A stretch of DNA of 64,000 nt from CADEED01 sp963842515 (lineage in GTDB: Bacteria > Pseudomonadota > Gammaproteobacteria > Steroidobacterales > Steroidobacteraceae): positions 62,001 through 126,000 of the forward strand of contig CAWJGO010000001.1 in the NCBI GenBank assembly GCA_963842515.1, given 5' to 3'. This document shows positions 23,748 to 32,469 of this stretch, one piece after another. The position numbers and the translations under genes were made by a program. The notes beneath the pieces are model-generated. The model saw nothing but the letters and a program-made list of their open reading frames with translations. It searched no databases and was not told the DNA's origin. How positions within the stretch are numbered: position 1 is the first letter of the stretch; the number at the start of each line of letters is the position of its first letter.

Positions 23748-24395
23748 ATGACACATGCCCGCACACTGCCGCGCCCCCTGACGTATGAGCGTGCCGGCCC
23801 CAGCGCGCGGCACGGCCTGCGGGATGTGATCGGCGTTGCAGCCTGGAATCGATTGCCCGAGGCGGTGCGCGAACGTTTCGCCGATGCCGCGGGCGCAACC
23901 ACTTACGCGGGCGCGTTCGAAGTGGTGCGCGCCAGTGTGGCCGGCCGCATTTTCGCGTGGCTGGGCAGGCTCCTCGGCACACCGGTGGCGCCGCGCGCGG
24001 GAGCCAATGTCGAGGCGCGCGTACTGGTCCGGCCCGGCACGCATGGAGTGGAATGGATCCGCGAGTACCGCTGGGCCGACGGCGCGGTCCACCGCGTCCG
24101 CTCCACCAAGGTCGTGACCGACGGAACGCTCATCGAAAAGCTCCCGGCGCGATTGTGCATGCCCCTCGATACGTACGAGGACGGTGGCGTGCTGCACTTC
24201 GTGAGCCGTGGCTACTACTTCAACCTGGGCTTCAAGGTGTGGTTGCCTGCCCTGTTGTGCCCGGGCGTGACGCACGTCGAACACATCGATCTTGCCCACG
24301 GGTGGTTCCGTTTCACCATGACGGTCGTCCACCCGCTGTTCGGCGAGCTGTTCTTCCAGACCGGGCGCTTCTGCGCCACCGAGGAGCTGCCATGA
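23748..24395 (+). CDS. DUF4166 domain protein
   Basis: The 215-residue product matches DUF4166: LPEAVRERFADAAG near the N-terminus, a hydrophobic region around FEVVRASVAGRIFAWLGRLLGTPVAPRAG, and the strand-rich C-terminus with RPGTHGVEWIREYRW, RSTKVVTDGTLIEKLP and FQTGRF. DUF4166 is found alone or fused to saccharopine-dehydrogenase-like or epimerase proteins; no activity is established. The ATG at 23748 follows the regulator stop by 8 bases, and its stop overlaps the next gene's ATG in an ATGA. The coupling implies it works with the SDR39U1/DCC protein. Confidence 0.88.
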   Translation: MTHARTLPRPLTYERAGPSARHGLRDVIGVAAWNRLPEAVRERFADAAGATTYAGAFEVVRASVAGRIFAWLGRLLGTPVAPRAGANVEARVLVRPGTHGVEWIREYRWADGAVHRVRSTKVVTDGTLIEKLPARLCMPLDTYEDGGVLHFVSRGYYFNLGFKVWLPALLCPGVTHVEHIDLAHGWFRFTMTVVHPLFGELFFQTGRFCATEELP

Positions 24396-26239
24396 CGCTG
24401 GTATTTTCTCTGTTGACGGTGCAGACCTTGTTAGGCGCGCTGGACACGCTGTGGAACCACGAGATCGCCGAACGCCTGCCCGCGCGGCGCGCCGCCCGCC
24501 ACGAGCTCGCGCTGCACGCTGCACGTGAATTCCTCTATGGGTTGCTGTTCCTGGCGCTGGCCTGGCGCGAATGGCATGGCGCGTGGGTGGCCCTCATCGC
24601 CGCCGCGCTGCTGCTGGAAGTTGCCATCACCGCCGCGGATTTCGTCATCGAAGATCGCACGCGCCGCCTGTCCGCATTCGAGCGTGTGCTGCACACCGTG
24701 CTCACTGTGTTGTTCGGCGTGCTGCTCATGGCCATTGCGCCGGTGCTGCTCGAATGGCTTCGCCTTCCCACCGCGATCATCGGCGTCAACCACGGCGGGT
24801 TCTCGGTACTGTTCACATTGCTGGCGGCCGGCATGACCGCGTGGGGACTGCGCGACGCGATCGCTGCGCTCGGGCACTTCCGGCCAACCGAATGGTTACG
24901 CCATCCGATCGAAAGCGCGCAGCAGCATTCGGGCCGAGGCGTGCTCGTCACCGGCGGGACGGGCTTCATCGGCGGACACGTGGTGCGTGCGCTGCGCAAG
25001 CGTGGTGATTCGGTGTGGGTGTGGACCCGTGATGCCGACCGCGCGCTGGGGCGCTTCGGCCCGCATGTGCACGTGGTCACCAAGCTCACCGATATTCCCG
25101 GGGATGCGCGCATCGACTCCATCGTGAATCTCGCTGGTGCACCAGTCATCGGCCCGCCATGGACGCGTGCGCGGCGCCGGCTGCTCATCGACAGCCGTGT
25201 GAAAACCACCCAATCGGTGCTCGACTGGTGCGCAACGCGTGCGCTGCCGCCGCGCGTACTCGTGAGCGCGAGCGCCATCGGGTTCTATGGACCCGCCGCG
25301 GACGAATGGCTCACGGAAGCTTCTCCGCCCACCGCCGCGTTCCAATCCCGGCTGTGCTTTGAACGTGAGGCGGCGGCCGATGCCGCCAGCGCGCAGGGCA
25401 TTCGCGCCGTCAACCTGCGCATCGGGCTGGTGCTCGGTTGCGACGGTGGCATCTTCCCGCGACTGGCGCTGGCCGCACGCTTCGGACTCGCAGCGGCGAT
25501 CGGCGACGGCCGGCAGTGGATGTCGTGGATCCACATCCATGACTTGCTGCGCGTCATCGAGCATGCCATCGATGAGCCTCAACTGCGTGGCGCACTCAAC
25601 GCCGTGGCACCCGCGCCGGAACGCCAGGACGATTTTCAGCGCGCGCTGGCACGCAGCCTTCGCCGGCCGTATTTCCTGCGCATGCCCGCCGTGGCGCTGC
25701 GCCTCGCGCTCGGCGAGATGGCGGAGTTGTTGGTGAAGGGGCAGCGTGTGGCGCCACGGCGGCTGCTCGACGCTGGTTTTGAATTCCGCCATTTCACGCT
25801 GGCGAGCGCGCTGCGCGATCTCACGGCCGACGGCGCCCGGCCACGCGCGCTGCGCGCCGCCGATCGCGATTGCGAGGTCTGGTTCAACGGCGACTGCCCG
25901 GTATGCTCCCGGGAAATCGGCGTTTATGCCAGGCTCGCCGAGCGGCGCGCCCTGCCGCTGCGCTTCCACGATTCGATGCGCACGCCGGAACGCCTGGCGG
26001 CTTACGGACTGCGGCGCGAGCACCTCGAGCGGCGGCTCTATCTACTCGACGAACACGGCCGAATCGTCAGCGGCTTTCGCGCGGTGCTCGCGCTCTGGGC
26101 CCGCCTGCCCGGCTACCGACGCCTTGCCCCGGTGTTCGGCTGGCCGCCGCTGCGCGCCGTATGCGAATCGCTTTACGACCATGCAATAGCCCCTGGGCTC
26201 GCGTATTGGGCGCGCGCCCGCCAAGTGAAGGAGAGTTAG
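24392..26239 (+). CDS. Three-part fusion: membrane domain - SDR39U1/TIGR01777 epimerase - DCC thiol-oxidoreductase domain
   Basis: The 615-residue product has three parts. Residues 1-160 hold about four hydrophobic helices. Residues 183-480 form an NAD(P)-binding epimerase-like domain of the TIGR01777 (SDR39U1/YfcH) family, with TGGTGFIGG at 187-195, NLAGAPVIGPPWT, the helix start SASAIGFYG and the C-terminal DUF1731-like PAVALRLALGEMAELLVKGQRV. Residues about 494-610 form a DCC (DUF393) domain with the redox motif VWFNGDCPVCSREIG (C502-P-V-C505). The order N-membrane, SDR, DCC in one chain suggests redox chemistry at the membrane. Start: ATG overlapping the DUF4166 stop. Confidence 0.9.
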   Translation: MTLVFSLLTVQTLLGALDTLWNHEIAERLPARRAARHELALHAAREFLYGLLFLALAWREWHGAWVALIAAALLLEVAITAADFVIEDRTRRLSAFERVLHTVLTVLFGVLLMAIAPVLLEWLRLPTAIIGVNHGGFSVLFTLLAAGMTAWGLRDAIAALGHFRPTEWLRHPIESAQQHSGRGVLVTGGTGFIGGHVVRALRKRGDSVWVWTRDADRALGRFGPHVHVVTKLTDIPGDARIDSIVNLAGAPVIGPPWTRARRRLLIDSRVKTTQSVLDWCATRALPPRVLVSASAIGFYGPAADEWLTEASPPTAAFQSRLCFEREAAADAASAQGIRAVNLRIGLVLGCDGGIFPRLALAARFGLAAAIGDGRQWMSWIHIHDLLRVIEHAIDEPQLRGALNAVAPAPERQDDFQRALARSLRRPYFLRMPAVALRLALGEMAELLVKGQRVAPRRLLDAGFEFRHFTLASALRDLTADGARPRALRAADRDCEVWFNGDCPVCSREIGVYARLAERRALPLRFHDSMRTPERLAAYGLRREHLERRLYLLDEHGRIVSGFRAVLALWARLPGYRRLAPVFGWPPLRAVCESLYDHAIAPGLAYWARARQVKES

Positions 26240-26242
26240 GCC

Positions 26243-26605
26243 ATGAATGGATTTTCCGCGCTCATCACCGTCATCGCGATTTCCCTGGCGCTGAGCGGCG
26301 CCACGGTGTTTGCGATTCATCACCCGCTGCGCAAGCTGCTCGAGGCGGTGTGTCCGCTGGGATTCACGGCGGAGTTCTGGACGCGCGCCGCGGTCACGGT
26401 GCTCTTCCTGCTGCCGCTGTGGGTGGTCCTGGTGTTCGGCCTGCCCGGCTTTCGCTACGTGGACGAGATGCCAGCCGGCGAAATCGCGCGGCGCGCACTG
26501 GCCGCGGCCTCATTCTCACTGGTGGGCATCGTCGTGGCCACCGGCTTCAGACTATCCAACTTGCGCGCGCCCTCAGCCAACGACTATCCGCCGCCAGTTC
26601 GTTGA
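26243..26605 (+). CDS. Small three-helix membrane protein, unknown
   Basis: The 120-residue product has three clear hydrophobic segments (about 6-25, 50-68 and 87-103) and no recognisable motif. A strong AAGGAG site precedes the ATG at 26243, three bases after the fusion gene stop, so it is the last gene of the GbsR-controlled operon. Loops carry HHPLRKLLEAVCPLGF and DEMPAGEIARRAL. Function unknown; probably a partner of the membrane domain of the fusion protein. Confidence 0.82.
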   Translation: MNGFSALITVIAISLALSGATVFAIHHPLRKLLEAVCPLGFTAEFWTRAAVTVLFLLPLWVVLVFGLPGFRYVDEMPAGEIARRALAAASFSLVGIVVATGFRLSNLRAPSANDYPPPVR

Positions 26606-26626
26606 ACCGCCGGTCGCACGCTCGCC

Positions 26627-28042
26627 TCATACACGGACGTTCTTGAACTGCCAGGGATCGGAGGTGTCGAGGTCTTCGGGGAACAGCCGCTCGCGATCGT
26701 GCAGCGGAGTCCAGTCGGTGTATGCGCCAGTCATGGTGCCGAGATACGGCGTGCAGATCTCCAGATTGCGCACGTAGTCGATCTCGTCGGGCTCGACCAG
26801 CCCGGCGTTCGGGTTCTCCATCGCCCAGATCATTCCCGACAGGCACGACACCGTAACCTGCAGGCTGGTGGCGTTGTTGTGCGGCGCGAGTTTCCGCGCC
26901 TCGTCGATCGCCAGCTGCGAGCCGTACCAGTACGCGTTCTTCTTGTGCCCCGCGAGCAGCACGCCGAGCTCGTCGATGCCGGTCGTGATCTCGTCGAGCA
27001 GGATGCGCTGACGATCCTGCAGGTGCCAGTTGCGTCCCGCGAACTCGTGCAGCGACACGATGGCCGAATCGCACGGGTGATATGCGTAGTGCACCGTGGG
27101 GCGGTAGACGACCTCGGAGCTCTGCCGCACCGACAGGTAGTCGGCGATGGAAATGGCTTCGCCGTGCGTGATCAGGAAGCCGAAGAAATTTCCGGCCTTG
27201 GGTGTCCAGGTGCGCACGCGCGTGGCCGCGCCCGGCTGCATCAGGTAGATAGCCGCGCCGTTGCCGAAGTCGTAACGCTTGCCGTCGCGCGGGAAGTTCT
27301 TTTCGTGCGTTCCCCAGCCGAGCTCGCTCGGTTGCTGGCCTTCGCTCACGAACCCGTCCACCGACCAGGTGTTGACGAACTCGTTGAACTCCTTCGGCTT
27401 CGAGGTCAGCTGCGTGTCGCGCTCGGCGATGTGGATCACCTTGATGCCCAGCTTGCGCGCGAGCTGGCCCCAGTCTTCGCGCGACTTGGGCACGCCGGCA
27501 TCGACGCCGGTATCGCCGGCGATGTTGAGCAGCGCCTGTTTGACGAAGTGCGACACCAGGCCCGGGTTGGCACCGTGGGTGATGACCGCGGTGGGCGAGC
27601 GCGTGTTCGCGGCGCGCAACGCCAGGGCTTCCTCGCGCAACGCGTAGTTGGTGCGCTTGGCGTGCGGAATGGTGGCGTCGGTGTAACCGCCCGGCCACGG
27701 CTCGATACAGGTGTCGAGGTACATCGCGCCCTTCGACCAGCAAAGTTTGATCAGCGCAATCGACGAGACGTCGACTGACACATTGAGAACGAAGTCACCA
27801 CGGCCGATGTACTGATCGAGTTCGCGGCGGAAATTGTCGCGCGTGAGCGGCAATACCACAAATTTCACGCCATATGATTCCGCGATTTTCCGGCCGCGGT
27901 CGTCACCGGTGATGATCGTGATGCGCGCTTTCGGAATGCCGATGTGCCGCAACACGAGCGGCAGCGTGCCCTGACCGATGCTGCCGAAGCCGATGAAAAC
28001 GATGCGTCCCGGAAACTCGATGAGAATCTTGTCATTCGCCAT
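26627..28042 (-). CDS. hss: Homospermidine synthase
   Basis: The 471-residue product is a homospermidine synthase of the saccharopine-dehydrogenase-like type. It has a Rossmann start (GRIVFIGFGSIGQG at 12-25), then VSVDVSSIALIKLC, YLDTCIEPWPGGYTD, HGANPGLVSHFVKQALL and NFFGFLITHGEAISIADYLS. The enzyme makes sym-homospermidine from two putrescines with NAD+ as a redox shuttle. I start it at ATG 28042 (MANDKIL), dropping seven residues of the longer reading. The arginine decarboxylase needed to make putrescine via agmatine lies 1.7 kb away on the other strand, which supports a polyamine pathway that ends in homospermidine. Confidence 0.95.
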   Translation of the reverse strand: MANDKILIEFPGRIVFIGFGSIGQGTLPLVLRHIGIPKARITIITGDDRGRKIAESYGVKFVVLPLTRDNFRRELDQYIGRGDFVLNVSVDVSSIALIKLCWSKGAMYLDTCIEPWPGGYTDATIPHAKRTNYALREEALALRAANTRSPTAVITHGANPGLVSHFVKQALLNIAGDTGVDAGVPKSREDWGQLARKLGIKVIHIAERDTQLTSKPKEFNEFVNTWSVDGFVSEGQQPSELGWGTHEKNFPRDGKRYDFGNGAAIYLMQPGAATRVRTWTPKAGNFFGFLITHGEAISIADYLSVRQSSEVVYRPTVHYAYHPCDSAIVSLHEFAGRNWHLQDRQRILLDEITTGIDELGVLLAGHKKNAYWYGSQLAIDEARKLAPHNNATSLQVTVSCLSGMIWAMENPNAGLVEPDEIDYVRNLEICTPYLGTMTGAYTDWTPLHDRERLFPEDLDTSDPWQFKNVRV

Positions 28043-28153
28043 GATTGACCCCGTCCAAATCAAGGCGTGAGCGTATCAACCATCATCCTGTGTTGCCACC
28101 GGATGAATGTGTCAATCATCGTTTGTCAGCCATCTCTTCTCGGCCGTCGCTTG

Positions 28154-28825
28154 TCAGACTGGGGCATCGCGCCAGTGCGGTGGATACGTGCGTTCGTAGC
28201 CGGGCAGCGATTCTACGCGCTGCAGCCATCGTCCAAGCGCCGGATAGTTCGCGTCCACCGGCGCAAACCGCGATGACAACTCGCGCGCTTCCGGCAGCGC
28301 CAGCGCACGTAACAGCAATTTGATGCCCGGATAAATGAAGAAGTCTGCGGCACCCTGTTTGTCGCCGACGATCCACGGCCCCTTCGACAGACGTCCTTCG
28401 ATGGTGCGCGCCTCGCCGCCGATCATATGCATCGCGTAAGTGCTCTCATCGGAGTGCGGATCGCCGATACGATTGAGCAGCGCGCGCGTGATGCGCGTCA
28501 CGTGCGGCTCGATATACGCCTGGTACTCGCAGCACACGCGCATGATGACAGCGCCTTCTTCGGGTGAATCGCCGAACAGCGGCTTCGCGGGATATTTGCG
28601 ATCGAGGTAGTACAGGACCGCGAGCGACTCGAACACCACGTAGTCGCCGTCTTTCAAGGTTGGTACGCGGCCCCGCGGATTCATGGCCAGCATGTGCGGA
28701 GCCTTGTGCTCCTGCACCGCGAGCTGCATGAGGTGGCTGCGGTACTCGAGGCCCTTGTGCTCCAGTGCCAGCAGCACGCGCCACGAATATGGACTGCCGC
28801 TACCCCAATAAACGTCAATGGCCAT
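28154..28825 (-). CDS. Glutathione S-transferase family protein
   Basis: The 223-residue product has the thioredoxin-like N-domain (IDVYWGSGSPYSWRVLLALEHKGLEYRSH, then NPRGRVPTLKDGDYVVFESLAVLYYLDRKYP) and an all-helical C-domain. The catalytic Ser/Tyr candidate lies in SGSPYSWR. The ESLAVLYYL motif is the glutathione gamma-glutamyl site. Substrate unknown. It shares the divergent gap with the sulfurtransferase gene (26 bp between starts). Confidence 0.92.
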   Translation of the reverse strand: MAIDVYWGSGSPYSWRVLLALEHKGLEYRSHLMQLAVQEHKAPHMLAMNPRGRVPTLKDGDYVVFESLAVLYYLDRKYPAKPLFGDSPEEGAVIMRVCCEYQAYIEPHVTRITRALLNRIGDPHSDESTYAMHMIGGEARTIEGRLSKGPWIVGDKQGAADFFIYPGIKLLLRALALPEARELSSRFAPVDANYPALGRWLQRVESLPGYERTYPPHWRDAPV

Positions 28826-28851
28826 GTTTGATCCGGATTGTAAAATGCAGC

Positions 28852-29706
28852 ATGCGCCATTTCACCACTCTCATCGACGCGAGCACACTCTTCGAGCAAC
28901 TTTCGCGCGACGATCTCGTCGTGTTCGACTGCCGCTTCGATCTAGGCAATGTGCACTGGGGCGAAAACGGATACGCGAGCGCGCATCTGCCTGGCGCTCT
29001 TTACCTCCACCTCGACCGCGATCTTTCGGGTCCAATCACCCCCAGCAGCGGACGCCACCCGCTGCCCGACCCGACGAATCTCGCAAGGCTGCTCAGTGAG
29101 CGTGGAGTCGGTGGAGGGTCTCAGCTCATCGCCTACGACCAGGGCAGCGGAGCACATGCCGCCCGCCTGTGGTGGCTCGCACGCTGGATCGGAATTCGCA
29201 GCGTCGCGGTGCTCGATGGTGGTATCGCCGCTTGGCGCATGGCAGGCCTGCCGCTCGAAACCGCCGTGCGCACGCCGCGACCGCAGGACCTTCCAGTGAA
29301 ACTCGACTCCGATGCCTGGGTCAGCACCGCGGCTGTCGATGACCTGCGCCTGCGCCCAGGGAATCTGCTCATCGACGCTCGTTCGGCGGAGCGCTTCGCG
29401 GGGCTGAACGAAACCATCGACAGGAAAGCGGGTCACGTGCCCGGCGCGAGGAACCGCCCTTTTGCCGCCAATCTCGATGGCAACGGCCGCTTCCTGACGG
29501 CGGGCGAACTGCAGCGTCATTTCGGCACACTGCTCGGTTCGGTGCCGCCCGCACAGCTGATTTCAATGTGCGGTTCCGGAGTCACCGCCTGCCACAACCT
29601 GCTCGCGCTCGAACACGCCGGCCTTACGGGTGCGCGCCTCTACGCCGGCTCGTGGAGCGAGTGGATTCGTGATGCGCGCCGCCCTGTTGCCACGGGTACG
29701 TACTAG
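28852..29706 (+). CDS. sseA: 3-mercaptopyruvate/thiosulfate sulfurtransferase
   Basis: The 284-residue protein has two rhodanese domains. The N-domain (VVFDCRFDLGNVHWGENGYASAHLPGALYLHLDRDLSG) is non-catalytic; the C-domain has LIDARSAERFAGLNETIDRKAGHVPGARNRPF and the active loop C240-G-S-G-V-T. CGSGVT is the 3-mercaptopyruvate sulfurtransferase form rather than the CRKGVT of thiosulfate rhodaneses. It moves sulfur from 3-mercaptopyruvate to a thiophilic acceptor. Start ATG 28852, 26 bp from the divergent GST start; the first Met of the longer reading lies inside the GST gene. Confidence 0.93.
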   Translation: MRHFTTLIDASTLFEQLSRDDLVVFDCRFDLGNVHWGENGYASAHLPGALYLHLDRDLSGPITPSSGRHPLPDPTNLARLLSERGVGGGSQLIAYDQGSGAHAARLWWLARWIGIRSVAVLDGGIAAWRMAGLPLETAVRTPRPQDLPVKLDSDAWVSTAAVDDLRLRPGNLLIDARSAERFAGLNETIDRKAGHVPGARNRPFAANLDGNGRFLTAGELQRHFGTLLGSVPPAQLISMCGSGVTACHNLLALEHAGLTGARLYAGSWSEWIRDARRPVATGTY

Positions 29707-29716
29707 ATTTGCTATC

Positions 29717-31708
29717 GTGCGCGCCACCGTGGCAGTCGAACCAAACCCAAATTCCGCGAGCGCCAGCGATGCGCTCGCGCGACGCTCCGAACGACCGATT
29801 CCCTGGTCGGTCGATGACTCCGCCGAGCTCTACCAGGTCAACGCCTGGGGCAAGGGCTACTTTTGCGTGAACCCCGCCGGCCATCTCGTGGTCCGGCCGG
29901 ACATGAATCCCGAGCGCGAGATCGACCTGTTCGACGTCGTGCAGGGATTGAAAGAGCGCGAGCTGACGACGCCGGTGGTCGTGCGCTTCTCCGACATCCT
30001 CGCCCACCGCCTCAAACATCTGCACGACGCGTTCGCGCAGGCGATCGCCGAGAACGACTACCAGAACCGGTACACGGCGGTGTTTCCCATCAAGGTGAAC
30101 CAGCAGCGCCTCGTCGTCGAAGAGGTGTACCGCTACGGGCAGCCATTCGGCTTCGGCCTCGAAGTGGGCAGCAAGCCTGAGCTGCTGTCGGTCATGACCA
30201 TGACGGCCGACTCCCCGGAACGCCTCATCGTCTGCAATGGATTCAAGGATGACAGCTATCTCGAAGCGGTCATCATCGCCACCAAGCTCGGCCGCACCAT
30301 CATCCCGGTGGTCGAGAATTTCAGCGAGCTTCCCGCGATCCTGAAGATCGCCGAGAAATACAACGTGCGGCCGCGCATCGGCGTGCGCGTGAAACTCGCC
30401 AGCGAGGGATCGGGCAAGTGGCGCGACTCGGCCGGTGACAAGTCGAAGTTCGGCCTGTTCATCACCGAGATTCTCGAGGCCGTGGAGATCCTGCGCGAGA
30501 AAGGCATGCTCGACTGCCTGCAGCTCGTGCACTGCCATCCGGGCAGCCAGCTGCAGGACATCCGCCGCGTCAAAGACGCCATCAACGAGCTCGCGCACGT
30601 GTATGCCGAGCTCAAGTTGTTAGGGGCTGGGCTACAGTACATCGACGTGGGTGGCGGCCTGGGTGTCGACTACGACGGCAGCGGCACGAATTTCGCCTCG
30701 TCCATGAACTACACGCTCAACGAATACGCCAACGACGTGGTGTATCGCATCGCCAATGTGTGCAACACACGCAAGATCGCGCACCCGATGATCGTCAGCG
30801 AGTCGGGACGCGCCATTGCGGCTCATCACAGCGTGCTCATCTTCAACACGCTCGGTTGCTCGGCGCTCGATCAGTTCAAGGTCACCGGCCGCGAAGACCA
30901 GGAAAACGGCGGTCGTGAAATGCCGCAGCCGGTGCGCGACCTGCTGGACGCGTTCCGCACCGTGACCGAGCGGCGCGTGGTCGAGTGTTACCACGACGCG
31001 CAGACGGCGCGCGACCAGGTCCTGCAGATGTTCAACCTCGGGTTGCTCTCGCTCGAGCAGCGCGGCCTCGCGGAGCGCCTGTACTGGGCCACCTGCGCCA
31101 AGGTGCGCGATCTCACGCGGAAGCTGGACGAGGTACCGGAAGAGCTCGAAGAGCTCGAGTCGATCCTGTCGGACATCTATTTCTGCAATTTCTCGGTCTT
31201 CCAGTCGCTGCCCGACAGCTGGGCCATCGACCAGCTGTTCCCGATCATGCCTATCCACCGGCTCGGCGAGCGGCCGACGCGCAAGGGTGTGCTGGCCGAC
31301 ATCACCTGCGACTCGGACGGCAAGATCGACCGCTTCGTGAGCCAGCGCGACGTCAAGCGCACGCTCGAGCTGCACGCGATCACCGCGCAGGACGAGTACT
31401 ACCTCGCGGCATTCCTGGTGGGCGCCTACCAGGAAACGCTCGGCGACCTGCACAACCTGTTCGGCGACACGCACGTGGTGCACATCCGCTTCCACGACGA
31501 CGGCGGCTGGTGGATCGAGGAAGTGGTGAAGGGCGATACCGCGAACAAGGTGCTGGAGTACATGGAGTATGACGTCGCCGACCTGCATCCGGCGCTGGTG
31601 CGTGACTGCGAGCGGGCGGTTCGCGAAGGGCGCATGTCGGTCGCCGAGGCCCAGGGCATCAAGCGGTTCTACGAAGGCGAGCTCGACGGCTACGCCTATC
31701 TAGAATAA
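29717..31708 (+). CDS. speA: Biosynthetic arginine decarboxylase
   Basis: The ~663-residue product is the large PLP-dependent SpeA. It has NAWGKGYFCVNPAGH near the N-terminus and the PLP lysine in AVFPIKVNQQ (about K126). GLEVGSKPELL and IDVGGGLGVDYDGS bind phosphate, and the C-terminus has YFCNFSVFQSLPDSWAIDQLFPIMPIHRL and HDDGGWWIEEV. It converts arginine to agmatine, the first step to putrescine. No ATG fits cleanly: ATG 29672 overlaps the sulfurtransferase stop. I use GTG 29717 just after that stop; GTG 29729 is an alternative. With hss nearby, this suggests homospermidine production. Confidence 0.94.
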   Translation: MRATVAVEPNPNSASASDALARRSERPIPWSVDDSAELYQVNAWGKGYFCVNPAGHLVVRPDMNPEREIDLFDVVQGLKERELTTPVVVRFSDILAHRLKHLHDAFAQAIAENDYQNRYTAVFPIKVNQQRLVVEEVYRYGQPFGFGLEVGSKPELLSVMTMTADSPERLIVCNGFKDDSYLEAVIIATKLGRTIIPVVENFSELPAILKIAEKYNVRPRIGVRVKLASEGSGKWRDSAGDKSKFGLFITEILEAVEILREKGMLDCLQLVHCHPGSQLQDIRRVKDAINELAHVYAELKLLGAGLQYIDVGGGLGVDYDGSGTNFASSMNYTLNEYANDVVYRIANVCNTRKIAHPMIVSESGRAIAAHHSVLIFNTLGCSALDQFKVTGREDQENGGREMPQPVRDLLDAFRTVTERRVVECYHDAQTARDQVLQMFNLGLLSLEQRGLAERLYWATCAKVRDLTRKLDEVPEELEELESILSDIYFCNFSVFQSLPDSWAIDQLFPIMPIHRLGERPTRKGVLADITCDSDGKIDRFVSQRDVKRTLELHAITAQDEYYLAAFLVGAYQETLGDLHNLFGDTHVVHIRFHDDGGWWIEEVVKGDTANKVLEYMEYDVADLHPALVRDCERAVREGRMSVAEAQGIKRFYEGELDGYAYLE

Positions 31709-32041
31709 GTGATAAGGGAGCGGTATCAGACACCGTTCCCGCAGCCGAAACTGGCTGAAAATGCCAGAAATAGCCGCAGACTACGGTACCGCGCCGGCAC
31801 CCGCCGGTCCGTTGTTTACAGCTTCTCGAAGCGAGGAGTAGCATCGGTCGCGTTCGATGCGTCTAACGGTTTCATCCCCTGAAGTGCACGAACTACGGTG
31901 CAGGCCGCTTAAGGTAAGAGAGCCGCGCAATTGACCCTTGAAACGTGCGCTTTGAAGCCTTGACCTGTTGTTTGTAGCCCGCGGTACATGCAGGGGCCGC
32001 ATCTCCTGCCGCTGTCCGCTTTCTGAGCGAGAAGCCTCGAG
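31709..32041. other. 333-bp gap: speA 3' hairpin and leader of the RRM gene
   Basis: The first 30 bases hold a GGGAGCGGT/ACCGTTCCC hairpin (31716-31740, with one G-U pair), probably the end of the speA message. The rest has no open frame I would trust, no tRNA-like cloverleaf and no riboswitch I recognise. A TTGACC hexamer occurs twice (about 31930 and 31960), without convincing -10 boxes. Small bacterial RRM genes often have long, temperature-responsive leaders, so a regulatory leader is plausible here but not shown. Confidence 0.5.
31716..31740. repeat. Hairpin after speA
   Basis: GGGAGCGGT and ACCGTTCCC pair over nine positions (one G-U) around a 7-base loop. No T-run follows, so it may be a 3'-end stabiliser or REP-type palindrome rather than an intrinsic terminator. 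Confidence 0.5.
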
Positions 32042-32326
32042 ATGACGACGATCTATGTGGGCAATCTGCCCTTCTCCGCAACCGAGCAAGACATCAAGGT
32101 GCTCTTCGAGCGCCATGGCAAGGTTGATTCCGTAAAGCTGATCAACGACCGCGAAACGGGCAAGCCCCGTGGATTCGGTTTCGTCGAGATGGGATCCGGC
32201 GAAGCACAAGCCGCGATCCAGGGTCTCAACGGATACCAGATGAACGGCCGTCCGCTGCGCATCAACGAAGCACAGGAGCGTCCACCGCGCCCGCGCCAGG
32301 GCGGTGGTGGACCGTTCCGCCGCTGA
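32042..32326 (+). CDS. RRM-type RNA-binding protein
   Basis: The 94-residue protein is a single RNA-recognition motif with RNP2 TIYVGNLPF at residues 3-11 and RNP1 RGFGFVEM at about 43-50, plus a short basic/glycine-rich tail (RPPRPRQGGGGPFRR). This is the classic small bacterial/cyanobacterial RRM protein, often cold-induced. Such proteins bind mRNA and modulate stability or translation. The ATG at 32042 directly follows the long leader. It is followed at once by a large REP-type palindrome. Confidence 0.94.
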   Translation: MTTIYVGNLPFSATEQDIKVLFERHGKVDSVKLINDRETGKPRGFGFVEMGSGEAQAAIQGLNGYQMNGRPLRINEAQERPPRPRQGGGGPFRR

Positions 32327-32329
32327 CTC

Positions 32330-32426
32330 GGGTCAGGTCACGTTTCCAGAAAACGGTGCCAGAACGGATCAAGTAGATAGAACGGTGCGGCTCTGGCACC
32401 GTTTTCAGGAAACGTGGCCTGACCCC
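32330..32426. repeat. Long near-perfect inverted repeat after the RRM gene
   Basis: The left arm (32330-32367: GGGTCAGGTCACGTTTCC, then GAAAACGGTGCCAGAAC) is mirrored by the right arm (32391-32426: GCTCTGGCACCGTTTTC, then GGAAACGTGGCCTGACCCC). Only isolated mismatches occur around a ~23-base loop. The GGTCAGG...GCCTGACCC wording is that of repetitive extragenic palindromes associated with REP-type transposases in Gammaproteobacteria. It separates the RRM and methyltransferase genes. Confidence 0.85.
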
Positions 32427-32469
32427 ACCGCCGCGTGCGGGTTTCTTTTTTCTTCGCCTGGAGAATGAG

